A stretch of 64,000 nt of DNA from Ensifer sp. BR816 (GCF_000378985.1 NZ_KB905370.1:3304781-3368780); one strand, 5' to 3'. Numbered from the stretch's first letter, positions 52,005-61,327 are shown. Notes: a model not told the origin generated them from the sequence alone. Program-made: numbers and translations.

Positions 52005-52778
52005 TCAGTGGTGGGCAAGGATTTCGCCGAGGAAGGTTTTTGTGCGTTCGTGCTTGGGAGACTTGAAGAAGACCTCCGGTTCGGCCTCTTCGACGATTTC
52101 TCCGGAGGCCATGAAGATGACGCGATCAGCGACCTGACGGGCAAAGCCCATTTCATGCGTGACACAGATCATCGTCATGCCGTCACGGGCAAGCCCGATC
52201 ATGGTGTCGAGCACCTCCTTCACCATTTCAGGATCGAGGGCAGAGGTCGGTTCGTCGAAGAGCATGACCTTCGGCTCCATGCAGAGTGCGCGAGCGATGG
52301 CAACGCGTTGTTGTTGTCCGCCGGATAGCTGCGCAGGATACTTTTCCGCCTGGTCAAGGATCCGAACGCGCTCGAGATATTTTCGAGCCAGTCGCTCTGC
52401 GTCAGTGCGGCTTGTGCCTCGAACACGCATCGGGGCGAGTGTACAGTTCTGAAGTACGGTCATGTGGGGGAAGAGATTGAAGCTCTGGAAAACCATTCCC
52501 ACTTCGCGACGTATCGCATCGACGGATTTGGTGCTTCCGTCCAGTACCTGACCCTCGACGACGATCTTGCCTTCCTCGATCGTTTCGAGGGCATTGATGC
52601 AGCGGATTAACGTTGATTTTCCGGAGCCTGACGGCCCACAGAGGACGATTTTTTCGCCTTTGCGGACCGACAGACTGATGGATTTCAAGGCATGGAAAGC
52701 GCCGTACCACTTCTGCACGTCCTCAAGGGAAATCAGCGTCGGTTGATCTTTTGCGGAATTGAGCACGGAACGCTCCAT
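52005..52778 (-). CDS. polar amino-acid-type ABC transporter ATP-binding protein
   Basis: A 257-residue ATPase of the GlnQ/HisP family. It has Walker [11 protein letters not shown]-loop [16 protein letters not shown], signature LSGGQQQR, Walker [17 protein letters not shown] and switch [14 protein letters not shown] 52778 is 7 bases after the binding-protein stop. The frame to 52880 only overlaps that gene. Confidence 0.9.
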   Translation of the reverse strand: MERSVLNSAKDQPTLISLEDVQKWYGAFHALKSISLSVRKGEKIVLCGPSGSGKSTLIRCINALETIEEGKIVVEGQVLDGSTKSVDAIRREVGMVFQSFNLFPHMTVLQNCTLAPMRVRGTSRTDAERLARKYLERVRILDQAEKYPAQLSGGQQQRVAIARALCMEPKVMLFDEPTSALDPEMVKEVLDTMIGLARDGMTMICVTHEMGFARQVADRVIFMASGEIVEEAEPEVFFKSPKHERTKTFLGEILAHH

Positions 52779-52785
52779 CAGGGCT

Positions 52786-53610
52786 TTAATTGACGGTGAA
52801 CGGGATGTTCGGAATGGATTCCGGGAACTGCGGCAGCTCGATCGCCATCCACTTCTTCGTGATGGCAGCAAGCTCACCATTGGCCTTGATCTTGTCGATG
52901 AAGGCGTTGACGGCTTCGTTCCAGTCCTTCTCGCCGAGACGGGTCCCGACGCCGTTGTAGGTCGTCAGAAAGTTAATCTTGCGCTCATAGGTGCCGGCAC
53001 TCGCCGCATCCAGACGCTGACCATAGAACTGGTTGCCGCCAACCGCCTTTACCTGTCCGGAGATCAGAGCCTGGATGGTTGCGGCGTCGTCATCAAAGCG
53101 GCGAACCGTTGCGGTGGATCCTACGGCATCCGTTACTGCCTTATCCTGCGAACTGGATTTCGGAACGCCGATCTCCCATCCCGCAACGTCTTCAGACTTC
53201 GTAACCGCGTCGGACTTCGCGGCGTAAAGCGAAATCGTGTTGGCGGCGTAGGGCTTGCTGTATTGAATTGATTTCGCGCGTTCTTCCGTCATCGCCATCG
53301 TTGCGAACAGGATGTCGACTTTGCCGGTCGTCAGCGCCGGAATGCGGTTGGCAACGGCGAGCGGCTGGAATTGAACCTCCACGCCCAATTCCTTGGCAAA
53401 AAGATTGGCGACGTCAGCGTCGAAGCCGTCCTGCACGCCGCTTGAGTTGACGAACCCCCATGGCGCATTGTCGCCCTGGATGCCGACCACAAGCGTGCCC
53501 TTTGACTTGATTTCCTCCACACTTGCCGCAGAGGCGGTGGCAGCGCCCACGGTTACGAAGGCAACGGTTGCCAGTGCAAGTCCGAGAAAATTCCTGCGAT
53601 TGTTATGCAT
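52786..53610 (-). CDS. polar amino-acid-type ABC transporter substrate-binding protein
   Basis: A 274-residue periplasmic SBP_bac_3 protein. The N-terminus [20 protein letters not shown] is a Tat-like RRxFLG signal, with cleavage near ASAAS. The mature domain starts [20 protein letters not shown], the family signature; [20 protein letters not shown] and [15 protein letters not shown] follow. ATGs at 53616 and 53610 lie after AGGAGG; the second has better spacing. The ligand is probably an acidic or cyclitol carboxylate given the neighbouring AroE and AroQ genes, although the family name says amino acid. Confidence 0.88.
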   Translation of the reverse strand: MHNNRRNFLGLALATVAFVTVGAATASAASVEEIKSKGTLVVGIQGDNAPWGFVNSSGVQDGFDADVANLFAKELGVEVQFQPLAVANRIPALTTGKVDILFATMAMTEERAKSIQYSKPYAANTISLYAAKSDAVTKSEDVAGWEIGVPKSSSQDKAVTDAVGSTATVRRFDDDAATIQALISGQVKAVGGNQFYGQRLDAASAGTYERKINFLTTYNGVGTRLGEKDWNEAVNAFIDKIKANGELAAITKKWMAIELPQFPESIPNIPFTVN

Positions 53611-53651
53611 GCTCATTCTCCTCCTCAAGAGTTTTGCTTCGAGCGAAGCGG

Positions 53652-54302
53652 TTAGCGGGCGGCTTTCGCCATCCGTTTTTCGAGGCCACTTCCGGCATGG
53701 GAGAGGGGCCAGCAAATGATGAAGTAGATTGCGGCGACGATCCCGAATACGAGCAGCGGCCGGTAGGTCTGGTTTGAAATGATCTGGCCGGCACGCGTCA
53801 GTTCGATGAAGCCGACGATTGCTGCGAGCGACGTGCCCTTGATGAGCTGAACAAGGAAGCCGATCGTGGCCGGCAGCGAGATTTTCAGGGCCTGCGGCAG
53901 GATGACGTCTTTCATCCGCGAGACGTAATGCAGGCCCAGGGCGTTGGCGGCTTCCGTCTGGCCCTTCGGCACAGCCTCGATGGAGCCGCGCCAGATCTCG
54001 CCCAGGAAAGCACTGGCATGGAGCGTGAAGGCGATTGCGACCGCGATCCCGGCGTTGACTTCGACGCCCAACAGCGCAACGCCGTAATAGACAACGAAGA
54101 GCTGCATCAGAAGGGGCGTGCCCTGGAAGACGCCGATATAGCCTGCGGTGATCGTCCGGGCGACCTTCTTCTTAGAGGTGCGCAGCAGCGCGATCAGGAT
54201 TCCGAATATCCCCCCACCGATGAAGCCCACGATCGCGAGCAGCACGGTCCACTTCAAACCCTGCATCAAAAAGAAGAATTCATTTTCGCCGATGGGACCC
54301 AT
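53652..54302 (-). CDS. polar amino-acid-type ABC transporter permease (HisMQ family)
   Basis: A 216-residue inner-membrane permease with about five helices. IFGILIALLRTSKKKVARTI precedes the GVFQGTPLLMQLFVVYYGV signature. The EAA loop is EAANALGLHYVSRMKDVILP. It lies 10 bases after the other permease and 42 bases before the binding-protein gene. Confidence 0.9.
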   Translation of the reverse strand: MGPIGENEFFFLMQGLKWTVLLAIVGFIGGGIFGILIALLRTSKKKVARTITAGYIGVFQGTPLLMQLFVVYYGVALLGVEVNAGIAVAIAFTLHASAFLGEIWRGSIEAVPKGQTEAANALGLHYVSRMKDVILPQALKISLPATIGFLVQLIKGTSLAAIVGFIELTRAGQIISNQTYRPLLVFGIVAAIYFIICWPLSHAGSGLEKRMAKAAR

Positions 54303-54311
54303 GGCTGCCTC

Positions 54312-54980
54312 CTATCGCGTCGGGTAGTTGAAGTAGTGGCGAGAAATGAGGGCAAAAAGGCCCATCATCAGCGTCGAGATAACCAGATAGATAGCGGTCA
54401 CCGTGAAATAGACTTCGAAGCTGCGGAAGGTGTCAGACTCAATGCGCTGAGCGGCCGAGGTCAGTTCGTAGGCGGCGATTGACGTGCAGACAGAGGTTGT
54501 CAGTGTCAGCATGATGAACTGGCTTGTGAGCGAGGGATAAATCGCCCGCAGCGCCGGCTTGAGCACGATGAGCCGGAAGACGTCCGCCTTGTGCAGTCCA
54601 AGTGCGAAACCTGCCTCGATCTGGCCGCGCGACACGCTCTCGACCCCGCCTCGGATGATCTCGATTGCGTACGCCCCACCATTGATGCCGAGGGCAATGA
54701 TCGCCGTAACGGTCGGATTGAGGCGGATGCCCATGAGAGGAAGGGCAAAATATATGAAGAAGATCTGCACCAGGAATGGCGTATTACGCACGACCTCGAC
54801 GAACACGATCACCGGAGTGCTCGCAATTCTGCTCTTGGAGGTCCTGGCAACGACGCCCAGGATTCCGATGACGAGTGCGAGAAGCATCCCGGCCAGCGAA
54901 AGGGCGAGCGTCCCAAACGAAGCCCATAGCAATTCCGGGGCGCGGTCGAGGACCGCACCGAAATCAAACGTATACGTCAT
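54312..54980 (-). CDS. polar amino-acid-type ABC transporter permease (HisMQ family)
   Basis: A 222-residue permease partner of the 53652 product. The signature segment is FVEVVRNTPFLVQIFFIYFA and the EAA loop is EAGFALGLHKADVFRLIVLKP. It starts 46 bases after the TIM-barrel gene and is transcribed with it. Confidence 0.9.
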   Translation of the reverse strand: MTYTFDFGAVLDRAPELLWASFGTLALSLAGMLLALVIGILGVVARTSKSRIASTPVIVFVEVVRNTPFLVQIFFIYFALPLMGIRLNPTVTAIIALGINGGAYAIEIIRGGVESVSRGQIEAGFALGLHKADVFRLIVLKPALRAIYPSLTSQFIMLTLTTSVCTSIAAYELTSAAQRIESDTFRSFEVYFTVTAIYLVISTLMMGLFALISRHYFNYPTR

Positions 54981-55026
54981 GTATGACTTCCTCCTCCCGA
55001 CCGGCTCGCGCCGCGTCGGCGCCGGA

Positions 55027-55848
55027 TCAATGATCCGGTCTCAGTAGTCCCACTGCGCTGTCATGCAGATGCTTCAGATGTGCCCGCGGGTCTACCGACC
55101 CGACGAGCGGCACTTCAACCGAGATAGCGGCGCTATGCTTGGCTGCGGTCCAAAGCTCCATCAACGGCAGTTCGCCTTCGCCGGGAGCGAGCCTGCCACT
55201 TCTCGCCTCGGCGATCATTGCGTCCGATGATTTGGGAGCAGGCCCGCGGACGTCGCAAAGCTGGACGTGTTTTACCTTCCCTGCATTTGCGCGCAGCTCG
55301 TCGATCGAGGCGCCGTTTCGGAAGAAGTGAATCCCGTCAACAAGGATACCGGCGTTCTTTGCTCCACAGGAATTCACGACCGCTACGCTGTCGCGAAAGG
55401 TTTTTACCGTCCGCCAGCCCATGTTTTCGATGTCGACTGACATGCCATATCGCGCCGCGAGGGCGCAAAACGCAGACAGGTTTGCGGCAAGACGGCCGCC
55501 GTCTCGATCATCGCCGCAAACACTCAGCCGGCGCGCCCCTATGTTCGCAGCGGCTGCCACGGTCGCCTCATGGGAGGCCGCAACGAAGCTCTCGTCGATC
55601 ACGAAGAACTCGATATCGAACACCTTGATGCCTTCGCCATCGGCAATTGTCTTGAACTCCTGGGCACTCTGGCTGGCCACCGGCAACTCGTAGAAAGGGG
55701 CTCCGGGAAAAGCGGGATGCAGACGCAGACCTATCGACGCAAAACCCGCCCGAGCAGCCATCACGGCGAATTCCTTGGGCGGCAGCGCGATGGATGAAAA
55801 ATGCGCCACGCCCAGTTCAAGGCTCGGCCCTGGCGTCGCGACGGTCAT
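55027..55848 (-). CDS. sugar phosphate isomerase/epimerase-family TIM-barrel protein, possible dehydroshikimate dehydratase
   Basis: A 273-residue xylose-isomerase-like/AP-endonuclease-2 TIM barrel. Metal-site strands are visible: FDIEFFVIDE, VDIENMGWRTVKT, AGILVDGIHFFRNG, VKHVQLCDVRGP and ISVEVPLVGS. The barrel family includes sugar epimerases and 3-dehydroshikimate dehydratases, which convert 3-dehydroshikimate to protocatechuate. The presence of aroQ and aroE in the same operon makes the latter the leading guess, but sequence alone does not prove it. It starts with ATG 55848 overlapping the GntR stop as TGATG. Confidence 0.75.
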   Translation of the reverse strand: MTVATPGPSLELGVAHFSSIALPPKEFAVMAARAGFASIGLRLHPAFPGAPFYELPVASQSAQEFKTIADGEGIKVFDIEFFVIDESFVAASHEATVAAAANIGARRLSVCGDDRDGGRLAANLSAFCALAARYGMSVDIENMGWRTVKTFRDSVAVVNSCGAKNAGILVDGIHFFRNGASIDELRANAGKVKHVQLCDVRGPAPKSSDAMIAEARSGRLAPGEGELPLMELWTAAKHSAAISVEVPLVGSVDPRAHLKHLHDSAVGLLRPDH

Positions 55849-56585
55849 CACGAGATCCCCTTTGTCGCGAGGTGATCGCGCAGATTGGTTCCCGTGCGGT
55901 GGATATGCTGACGCAACATATCGCACGAGTAGTCCATATCCCGCGCGACGGCTCCCTGAGCAATCTCACTGTGCTCCTGGCTGACGTTGCGGTCACCCGA
56001 CGTGCGGGTCAGAAACACCCGGCGATAACGGTCGTTGAGATTAAGAAGCAATCTGCAGAAATGGAGCAGGATCGGCTTCCCGCAGCCAGATATAAGTGTC
56101 AGATGAAATTCGCGGTGGAGCTCTTCCCAGCGCTCCAGTGTCTCTGGCCGAGCCGCGTCGCGCTCGGTGCGGTTAAGGCGATGCAGCGCGCGCATGACGT
56201 TGCCCTCCCACTCCACATCGCCGAGCCGCATGGACTCGCGAAGCGCAAAGACTTCAAATTCTTCGCGCAGGGTGGTGATCTCTTCCAGATTGGCCAAGGA
56301 AATTGCTGAAACGCGGTAGCCGCGATTGTCCTCGAACTCCACTAGACCGTCCGATATCAGCCGCGCCAACCCTTCACGCAGCGGACTGAGGCTTACGTTG
56401 AACGTCTTGCGCGCCTTTTCGAGATTGATCTTACTGCCGGCCTGAAGCTCGCCGGAAATGATCGCCTCACGAAGACGGGATGCAAGCTGGCTCCCAATTG
56501 TGTTTTTGCCGTCGTCAAGAAAGCCAGAAGACGATGGAGCATCTTCTGTCGTCGGAGCAAATGCGCCGTCGTCATCCGGTACCAT
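55848..56585 (-). CDS. GntR family transcriptional regulator (FCD subfamily)
   Basis: A 245-residue regulator with an N-terminal extension of about 25 residues, a winged HTH (IGSQLASRLREAIISGELQA, LSPLREGLARLISDGLVEFE) and an FCD helical effector domain (ELHREFHLTLISGCGKPILL, RYRRVFLTRTSGDRNVSQEH) with candidate metal histidines. AGGAGG lies before the ATG. It is the first gene of the ten-gene leftward operon and divergent from the intradiol dioxygenase. Palindromic sites of ATAATCGATTAT type in the 256-base gap are probable operators for control of both arms. Confidence 0.88.
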   Translation of the reverse strand: MVPDDDGAFAPTTEDAPSSSGFLDDGKNTIGSQLASRLREAIISGELQAGSKINLEKARKTFNVSLSPLREGLARLISDGLVEFEDNRGYRVSAISLANLEEITTLREEFEVFALRESMRLGDVEWEGNVMRALHRLNRTERDAARPETLERWEELHREFHLTLISGCGKPILLHFCRLLLNLNDRYRRVFLTRTSGDRNVSQEHSEIAQGAVARDMDYSCDMLRQHIHRTGTNLRDHLATKGIS

Positions 56586-56631
56586 TGTTCCTCCTAACGC
56601 TCCCCCGCGGTAATTGTCGATGATCGATACA

Positions 56632-56643
56632 ATAACCGATTAT
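56632..56643. promoter_or_regulatory. candidate GntR operator, left copy
   Basis: ATAACCGATTAT differs by one base from the perfect palindrome at 56798-56809. It lies 47 bases upstream of the GntR start. An additional dyad, ATTGTCGAT and ATCGATACAAT, lies just left of it. Confidence 0.45.
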
Positions 56644-56797
56644 TTATGTCAACTTGAGAGCACTGAAATCTGCGAAAAATTGGAGCATAGCTCCCTTCTC
56701 GACTAATAAAATATAATAACATCAATCATTTGCGCGCAAAGAGATCCCGTTTCTTTTGGCTAATTGGCACCGCGAGGATGCACGGAAGCCTTGACAG

Positions 56798-56809
56798 ATA
56801 ATCGATTAT
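56798..56809. promoter_or_regulatory. candidate GntR operator, right copy, perfect palindrome
   Basis: ATAATCGATTAT is fully self-complementary and lies 33 bases before the intradiol dioxygenase ATG, where a bound repressor would block transcription. Confidence 0.5.
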
Positions 56810-56841
56810 TTGGATAGTCGGGAAATCGGGAGGTAGCCCAC

Positions 56842-57735
56842 ATGGTGATCAAAACGGAAAGCGATCTGACGCCAGCCGTCCTCGCTGTGATGAATCGCAC
56901 TGAAGACCCCCGCCTGCGAGAAATCCTCGTGGCGATGGTCAAGCATCTTCATGCCTTCGTGCGCGAGGTTCGACTGACGGAGGTCGAGTTTCGGGAGGCG
57001 ACAGCCATACTGAATGAGATCGGGAAGCTGCATACTGATTACCACAACGAGTTTGTGCTGATGGCCGGTTCTCTTGGCGTATCTTCACTTGTCTGCCTGC
57101 TGAACAATGGCGACAAAGGACAGACTGAGACCTCCCAGTCGTTGTTGGGCCCATTCTGGCGCCTCAACTCTCCGCGAGTCGAAAATGGCGGGTCGATTAT
57201 CCGATCCGAGACGCCGGGCACTCCCTTGTTCGTGCATGCCAAGGTCGTTGACCGCGACGGTAGGCCAATTGCCGGCGCCGAAGTGGATGTGTGGCATGCA
57301 TCTCCCGTCGGTCTTTATGAAAACCAGGACCCGGACCAGGCCGAGATGAACTTGCGCGGCAAATTCATGACCGACAAGCAAGGTCGGTTCTGGTTCAGGA
57401 CCGTCAAGATGGTCGGCTATCCGATACCGGTCGATGGCGTGGTCGGAAGCCTGCTGAAAGCTCAGGGACGCCATCCGTACCGACCAGCGCACCTGCACGC
57501 ACTGATCTTCAAGCACGGATACAAGACGCTGATTTCCCAGGTCTTCGATCCCAGCGACCCGAACATCGACTCCGATGTTCAGTTCGGTGTCACGGCAGCG
57601 CTGACCGGCGACTTCATTCGTCATGAGGAGCCCCATCCGACCGAAGCGGATATTCCTGGTCCGTGGTTCTCGCTCGACTACACCTATGTCATGGAGCCCG
57701 GCGAAGCCGTTTTGCCGCGTCCCCCGATCAAATAA
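56842..57735 (+). CDS. intradiol ring-cleavage dioxygenase (catechol/hydroxyquinol 1,2-dioxygenase type)
   Basis: A 297-residue non-haem Fe(III) dioxygenase that cleaves between two ring hydroxyls. The helical N-terminal dimerisation domain lies at about 20-100 (FVREVRLTEVEFREATAILN), followed by the beta-sandwich catalytic domain. All four iron ligands are visible: Tyr159 (VGLYEN), Tyr193 (VGYPIPVDG), His217 and His219 (RPAHLHALIF). The QTETSQSLLGPFWR segment suits the hydroxyquinol dioxygenase branch. It is the first gene of the rightward operon, divergent from the GntR gene. Its ring substrate here is unproven. Confidence 0.9.
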   Translation: MVIKTESDLTPAVLAVMNRTEDPRLREILVAMVKHLHAFVREVRLTEVEFREATAILNEIGKLHTDYHNEFVLMAGSLGVSSLVCLLNNGDKGQTETSQSLLGPFWRLNSPRVENGGSIIRSETPGTPLFVHAKVVDRDGRPIAGAEVDVWHASPVGLYENQDPDQAEMNLRGKFMTDKQGRFWFRTVKMVGYPIPVDGVVGSLLKAQGRHPYRPAHLHALIFKHGYKTLISQVFDPSDPNIDSDVQFGVTAALTGDFIRHEEPHPTEADIPGPWFSLDYTYVMEPGEAVLPRPPIK

Positions 57736-57760
57736 AATCACGATCAGCAGAGCAAACGAT

Positions 57761-58543
57761 ATGATCACCGAAGAAGAACGCCGGGCCGCAGCAGACGCGC
57801 TGCTCAAAGCTGAAATCGAGCGCAAGCCGATCATACAGCCTAGTGAGACCTACCCGAACCTCGAACTCGAGGACGCCTACCGAATTCAGGCTTTGTGGGC
57901 GGAGGCGAGGGTCGCCAAGGGCGCACGGATCGTCGGGCATAAGATTGGCCTGACGTCACGCGCAATGCAGATGGCTTCGAAGATGACGGAGCCGGACTAC
58001 GGCTGCATTCTCGACGACGCGCTTTACAACGACGGAGCGCAGATCAGGGCTGACTTGTTTATCAAGCCGCGCCTCGAGGTCGAGCTGGCCTTTGTTATGG
58101 GCGAGGATCTCGTCGGGCCCGGCACCAGGATCTATGACGTCATGCGTGCGACCGAGTTCGTTGTCCCGGCGCTCGAGATTATCGACTACCGGACCGAGGT
58201 CCCTCGAGCGATCACCGATACCATTGCGGACAACGCGGCTTTCGGCGCCCTCGTCGTTGGCGGCCGTATAATTCGCCCGATGGACATTGATATCCGTTGG
58301 GTCGGAGCGACTCTTTCCAAGAACGGCATCATCGAGGAGTCGGGCGTGTCGGCGGCGATCATGGGACATCCGGCAGCCGGCATCGCGTGGCTGGTCAACA
58401 AACTTCATGCTGTGGGCGGTGGCCTGAAGAAGGGACAAATAGTCCTGGCCGGCTCCTTCACGCGTCCTGTCGACATCGCGAAAGGTGATGTCATTCAGGC
58501 CGACTATGGCCCTGTTGGCTCCATCGGCGTGTCGTTCGTGTGA
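57761..58543 (+). CDS. hpaH: 2-oxo-hepta-4-ene-1,7-dioate hydratase-like (HpaH) enzyme
   Basis: A 260-residue hydratase of the MhpD/HpaH branch of the fumarylacetoacetase superfamily. It begins EERRAAADALLKAEIERKPI and has YPNLELEDAYRIQALW, IVGHKIGLTSRAMQM and the metal-binding LEVELAFVMGEDL, the last carrying the Glu-x-Glu ligands. It normally hydrates a 2-oxo-4-enedioate formed in meta-cleavage pathways. ATG 57761 is 25 bases after the dioxygenase stop; the longer frame from 57623 lies inside that gene. Confidence 0.88.
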   Translation: MITEEERRAAADALLKAEIERKPIIQPSETYPNLELEDAYRIQALWAEARVAKGARIVGHKIGLTSRAMQMASKMTEPDYGCILDDALYNDGAQIRADLFIKPRLEVELAFVMGEDLVGPGTRIYDVMRATEFVVPALEIIDYRTEVPRAITDTIADNAAFGALVVGGRIIRPMDIDIRWVGATLSKNGIIEESGVSAAIMGHPAAGIAWLVNKLHAVGGGLKKGQIVLAGSFTRPVDIAKGDVIQADYGPVGSIGVSFV

Positions 58544-58551
58544 GGTGCTAG

Positions 58552-59343
58552 ATGGAACATCCTGTCAATCGGTTCAAGCGGAAGCTCCTTGCTGGTCAAA
58601 GTCAGATCGGCTTGTGGTGTGGCTTGCCGGGAAACTACGCCGCGGAAATCGTCGCGCCCTCAGGTTTCGATTGGCTCCTGTTCGACACGGAACATTCGCC
58701 GGGTGACGTTCTGACCGTCCTGCCACAATTGCAAGCGGTCGCACCATACGACGTTTCCCCAGTCGTCCGCCCGGCCATCAATGACCCCGTTCTCATCAAA
58801 CGTTTCCTGGATATTGGCGTCCAGACACTGCTCATTCCCTACGTTCAGAACGCGGAAGAGGCGAAAGCCGCAGTCGCGGCGGTGCGATATCCTCCGGATG
58901 GAATTCGTGGTGTTTCTGCCCTGACGCGCGCCACTCGTTTCGGCCGAGTTGCGAACTATGCGCAAAATGCGGAACGGGAAATCTGCCTGTTGCTGCAAGT
59001 TGAGACGTGTGAAGCGCTTGGCAACCTGGAGTCGATTGCCTCGGTAGAGGGGGTGGATGGGGTATTCGTTGGACCGGCAGACCTGGCAGCGAGTTTCGGA
59101 CACAGGGGCCAACCGGGCCACCCGGAGGTGGTCGATGCAATTGTCGACGCGATTGAACGCCTGAAAGCGTTGGGCAAGCCTGCGGGCATTCTTACCCCGG
59201 ATGAGACGTTCGCGGCACGGTGCCTCTCGCTGGGAACGCTGTTTACTGCCGTTGGTGTCGATGTCGCTGTTCTGGCAAGGGGATCGGAAGCACTCGCCGC
59301 ACGATTTGCATCTCAGGGAGCGTACCGCGATGCCGGAACGTGA
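58552..59343 (+). CDS. hpaI: 4-hydroxy-2-oxo-heptane-1,7-dioate aldolase-like (HpaI) enzyme
   Basis: A 263-residue class II pyruvate aldolase of the HpaI/RhmA family (HpcH/HpaI fold). It has [32 protein letters not shown] with the catalytic His, [20 protein letters not shown] and the metal ligands Glu and Asp in [13 protein letters not shown] and [13 protein letters not shown]. It would split a 4-hydroxy-2-oxo acid into pyruvate and an aldehyde. It is 8 bases after the hydratase. Its last 14 bases overlap the next gene. Confidence 0.9.
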   Translation: MEHPVNRFKRKLLAGQSQIGLWCGLPGNYAAEIVAPSGFDWLLFDTEHSPGDVLTVLPQLQAVAPYDVSPVVRPAINDPVLIKRFLDIGVQTLLIPYVQNAEEAKAAVAAVRYPPDGIRGVSALTRATRFGRVANYAQNAEREICLLLQVETCEALGNLESIASVEGVDGVFVGPADLAASFGHRGQPGHPEVVDAIVDAIERLKALGKPAGILTPDETFAARCLSLGTLFTAVGVDVAVLARGSEALAARFASQGAYRDAGT

Positions 59344-60013
59344 TGAACTCCTCACTGAAATCGCACCGACGGGGGTCATCAGAGCGGCGGTCAACATGTC
59401 GAATGCCGCACTGGTCCAACTTGATCCAGTGACAGGCGTTCTAACAGGGCCGAGCGCGCAGATCGCGATCGCACTTGCAGCAGAACTCGACTGCAGTTTG
59501 TCGCTGGTTCAATACGGATCGGCCGCTGACATTCTTGCGGCTGCCGAAGGCAACGAGTGGGACGTTGCGTTCATTGCTTCCGATCCATCACGTGCCGACA
59601 GCTTCTCCTTCTCGCCCCCCTATACCACGGTGACCGCCAGCTTTCTGGTGTCAGACAGTAGCCCGCTAGGCAGCGTGGAGCATGTTGACGTCGAAGGGGT
59701 GCGCATTGCCGCCGCCAGAACCGCTGCATATACAAAGCAGCTTGAGCGACAGGTTAGAAATGCAATTGTCCTCCATGCCGAAAATCCCGCCTCCGCCCTG
59801 GACATGCTTGTATCCTCCCGGTGCGATGCGGCTGCGGGCTTGACCGAGTCTCTGTCACGTTTCTGCGAAGAGAATCCAGGTTTCCGCATTGTTGATGGGA
59901 CATTCTCGAAAGTGCCTCAGGCGATCGCTGTGCATCGGAGGTGCGTTCACGCCGCAACCTTCGTGTCGGACTTCATCCGACAGCATTGCAGTGCGGATAA
60001 GCCGGGCAACTGA
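59330..60013 (+). CDS. leaderless periplasmic-binding-protein-fold (SBP family 3-like) protein
   Basis: A 227-residue protein with the PBP2 fold layout. [20 protein letters not shown] and [20 protein letters not shown] match the start of amino-acid-type binding proteins, and [20 protein letters not shown] the hinge region. There is no signal peptide, lipobox or membrane segment from ATG 59330, nor from an upstream in-frame start. It would therefore be cytoplasmic, and a transport role is unlikely. Translational coupling to hpaI (14-base overlap) suggests a sensor, an enzyme such as a dehydratase on the PBP fold, or a scavenger of a pathway intermediate. Function unknown. Confidence 0.75.
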   Translation: MPERDELLTEIAPTGVIRAAVNMSNAALVQLDPVTGVLTGPSAQIAIALAAELDCSLSLVQYGSAADILAAAEGNEWDVAFIASDPSRADSFSFSPPYTTVTASFLVSDSSPLGSVEHVDVEGVRIAAARTAAYTKQLERQVRNAIVLHAENPASALDMLVSSRCDAAAGLTESLSRFCEENPGFRIVDGTFSKVPQAIAVHRRCVHAATFVSDFIRQHCSADKPGN

Positions 60014-60099
60014 AGCAGTTGGCGGGACATGCGAGGGAGCCAGGTCGAGAGGACGCGACACGTTAATCCCCGAATAGTCAGGTGGAATCCTCTTCCCTC

Positions 60100-60216
60100 T
60101 CAAGCGTTCGGCGTCCGAGGACCCTGCTCGGCCACAAGAAGCTGGAGAGCACTGTGCAGTACCTCGGAATAGAGGTGGACGACGCCTTAGCCATTTCTGA
60201 GCAATTGGAGCTGTAG
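60100..60216 (+). pseudogene. tyrosine recombinase (phage-type integrase) C-terminal relic
   Basis: From 60124 the frame reads LLGHKKLESTVQYLGIEVDD then ALAISEQLEL and TAG at 60214-60216. This is the final helix region of a tyrosine integrase with the LGH motif and the nucleophilic Tyr of STVQYLG. Everything upstream is unrelated, so only the 3' tip survives. Such tips mark past integration or deletion events. Confidence 0.7.
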
Positions 60217-60224
60217 CATTCAAG

Positions 60225-60251
60225 GGCGGCGCTTCGATACGAAGCGCCGCC
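60225..60251 (+). terminator. strong hairpin after the integrase relic
   Basis: GGCGGCGCTTCG and CGAAGCGCCGCC form a perfect 12-bp stem with a 3-base loop, 9 bases after the relic's stop codon. No T-tract follows. The rest of 60252-60435 shows no gene. Confidence 0.55.
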
Positions 60252-60435
60252 TGCTGCCCTGCTGAGGCGAAAGATCGACCCGTTGAAGACATCCGACATT
60301 GAGCAAGCTGTGGCACAAGCTCATGCGAAGGGCAGTTCGTTCCAGAGGGGGGGTGTGCGGCCTGGACGCGGGATTCTCAGGAGTGGGCGGTGAGGCTCCC
60401 TCCCGCGTCCGGCTCCTGCTGAAATCGTCGAAGGC

Positions 60436-61233
60436 TCAATAGGCACCGCTCTCATTGTTCACATGAAGCGCGAAGCCGGTCGCCTCCCGATCGCCCAGCT
60501 CGGCGCGGAGCTGCATGCTTGGGATCAGATAGTCGCCGGCATTCTGCTGGCGGTAGGGGATGGGCCGGGTCGCAAACAGCGTCCGCATCCTCTTGCGCAG
60601 GCGTTCTGCGACAGGCTCGAAGCAGCTCTCAGCGAAACGATCGACTCTGTAGGCGACGAACGCTGGAAGGACGTCATAGCCCGGATAGTAGAGGATGCCA
60701 TGATTGATCGGAAACAGCAGGTCATCGATTGGCCCGTTGACACCACGGGCGGCATAGTGCTCCTCCCAGCCGCCGGCGGTCACGATCAACATCGCGCGTT
60801 TGCCCGCCAGCGTGCCCTCACCGTAGCGGTCGCCCCATCGCCTGTCGCTGTGCTCCCCAACCCCATAGGCAAAACCGTAGGCGAACACACGGTCGACCCA
60901 ACCTTTGAGGATCGCCGGCATGGTGAACCACCACAGGGGAAACTGGAGGATCAGGGCATCAGCCCAAAGAAGCTTCTCGATCTCGGCCCTAACGTCCTCA
61001 GTCAGGGTGCCGGTCTCGAAGGCCTTTTTGGAGGCGGCAACCGGAACGAAGCGCTCGTCCCGTGCCAACGAGGGAAAGTCGGCGCGGTCGACATGCGACT
61101 TCCAGCCATCGGCATAGAGGTCCGATACCTGCACCTCGTGGCCTTGAGCCTTCAATTCCAGTACGGCAACGTCACGGAGCGCGCCGTTCAGGGAGCGCGG
61201 TTCGGGATGTGCATAGACAAGCAGAATTTTCAT
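60436..61233 (-). CDS. NAD(P)H-dependent flavodoxin-fold quinone oxidoreductase
   Basis: A 265-residue NQO1/KefF-like FMN enzyme. MKILLVYAHPEPRSLNGALR is the flavodoxin-fold start. QFPLWWFTMPAILKGWVD is the family active-site signature, followed by VFAYGFAYGVGE. The C-terminal extension EELLFPINHGILYY-like (here DDLLFPINHGILYYPGYDVL) matches the longer NQO branch. It reduces quinones or electrophiles by two electrons. It is divergent from a LysR gene (94-base gap), the usual arrangement for a quinone-inducible reductase. Confidence 0.87.
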   Translation of the reverse strand: MKILLVYAHPEPRSLNGALRDVAVLELKAQGHEVQVSDLYADGWKSHVDRADFPSLARDERFVPVAASKKAFETGTLTEDVRAEIEKLLWADALILQFPLWWFTMPAILKGWVDRVFAYGFAYGVGEHSDRRWGDRYGEGTLAGKRAMLIVTAGGWEEHYAARGVNGPIDDLLFPINHGILYYPGYDVLPAFVAYRVDRFAESCFEPVAERLRKRMRTLFATRPIPYRQQNAGDYLIPSMQLRAELGDREATGFALHVNNESGAY

Positions 61234-61327
61234 GGGTCAGCGATCCTCGGTTGGAAACTGACCCTTCAACTAGCCAAGGCAGCGATGATCCACTAGATGT
61301 AGGCAATGCATAAGAATATGCCGCAAA

